A DNA stretch of 14,518 nucleotides from Bacteroidaceae bacterium (GTDB lineage: Bacteria > Bacteroidota > Bacteroidia > Bacteroidales > Bacteroidaceae). The position numbers and the translations under genes were made by a program. The notes below the pieces were generated by a model. That model did not search any database. It was given only the letters and a program-made list of their open reading frames with translations, and was not told where the DNA came from. Below, piece by piece: positions 14,410 to 14,518 of the stretch. Where the stretch lies: positions 1-14,518 of the forward strand of contig JAEDIG010000061.1 in the NCBI GenBank assembly GCA_016292545.1. Direction: 5' to 3'. Each line of letters starts with the position of its first letter. Positions within the stretch are counted from its first letter, which is position 1.

Positions 14410-14518
14410 TCAGCTCTTTTTCCGGGCGGGGTCGCAGCTCAGGCCCACTCCCAGCTTCTTGAATATCTTGTGGTCTATCTCGCTCAGCATCACGGTGCTG
14501 TGCATCTGGCACCCTTTC
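14410..14518 (-). CDS. 3' end of an unidentified gene, tentatively a DUF1846 family protein
   Basis: The last 35 codons of a minus-strand gene that enters from the right edge and stops with TGA at 14410-14412. The translation begins KGCQMHSTVMLSEIDHKIF and ends KKLGVGLSCDPARKKS. Codon choice matches the neighbouring genes. The pattern GCQ-H-STV-LSE-D, then KLGV-LSCDP, resembles what I remember of the C-terminus of DUF1846 proteins (cytosolic, about 490 residues, function unclear), but this rests on memory and a short fragment. A full-length read to the right is needed for any firm name. It lies 43 bp upstream of the DMT permease in the same direction. Confidence 0.6.
   Translation of the reverse strand, partial: KGCQMHSTVMLSEIDHKIFKKLGVGLSCDPARKKS

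Noticed and set aside
1..14518. tRNA, rRNA, CRISPR array, insertion sequence, integrase or defence genes
   Set aside because: None seen: no cloverleaf-like segment, no regularly spaced repeats, no transposase or nuclease motifs. Nearly all sequence is filled by recognised housekeeping or transport genes.

Overview
No wholly new system is evident here. The window reads as an ordinary chromosomal segment of a Bacteroidota bacterium, most likely Prevotella or a close relative. The protein families and gene neighbourhoods fit this: a MacAB/TolC-type pump with a lipoprotein adaptor, a galM-gluP-galK cluster, and an ABC-F/grpE/dnaJ cluster. The promoters fit too: four intergenic sites match the Bacteroidota consensus TTTG-(20 bp)-TAnnTTTG exactly. 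Genus assignment is inference. The genes are GC-rich with G/C-ending codons, and the spacers are AT-rich.

Layout. (1) Positions 1-2850, minus strand: an efflux operon, TolC-like outer membrane protein, then MacA-like adaptor, then a MacB-type ATPase cut by the window edge. (2) 2851-3059: a spacer with two back-to-back promoters. (3) 3060-3659, plus strand: riboflavin synthase, the only plus-strand gene. (4) 3660-3839: a convergent spacer with a cluster of mutually exclusive small hairpins, then a bidirectional terminator-like hairpin. (5) 3840-7467, minus: a galactose-use operon, aldose 1-epimerase, then sugar/MFS transporter, then galactokinase, with its own promoter at 7500-7531. (6) 7571-13334, minus: five tightly packed genes, a secreted glucosaminidase with LysM domains, an ABC-F ATPase, GrpE, DnaJ and FolC. 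I see one consensus promoter, ahead of the first gene. (7) 13419-14366, minus: an EamA/DMT permease. (8) 14410-14518, minus: the 3' end of a gene entering from the right edge, tentatively DUF1846.

How the genes work together. The first operon should form a three-part pump across both membranes. The gal cluster imports galactose or glucose, interconverts its anomers and phosphorylates galactose; galT and galE are not in the window. The five-gene block joins cell-wall hydrolysis, ribosome-associated ATPase function, protein folding (the GrpE and DnaJ partners of DnaK) and folate polyglutamylation. It is plausibly a growth-linked transcription unit, since every junction is short or overlapping.

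The best items for a second look are the competing hairpins at 3678-3741, the ABC-F protein whose second nucleotide site lacks both the Walker A consensus and the catalytic glutamate, the five-gene operon, and the uncertain GrpE start. Very long antisense reading frames exist, but same-phase genes and avoidance of TTA, CTA and TCA codons explain them.
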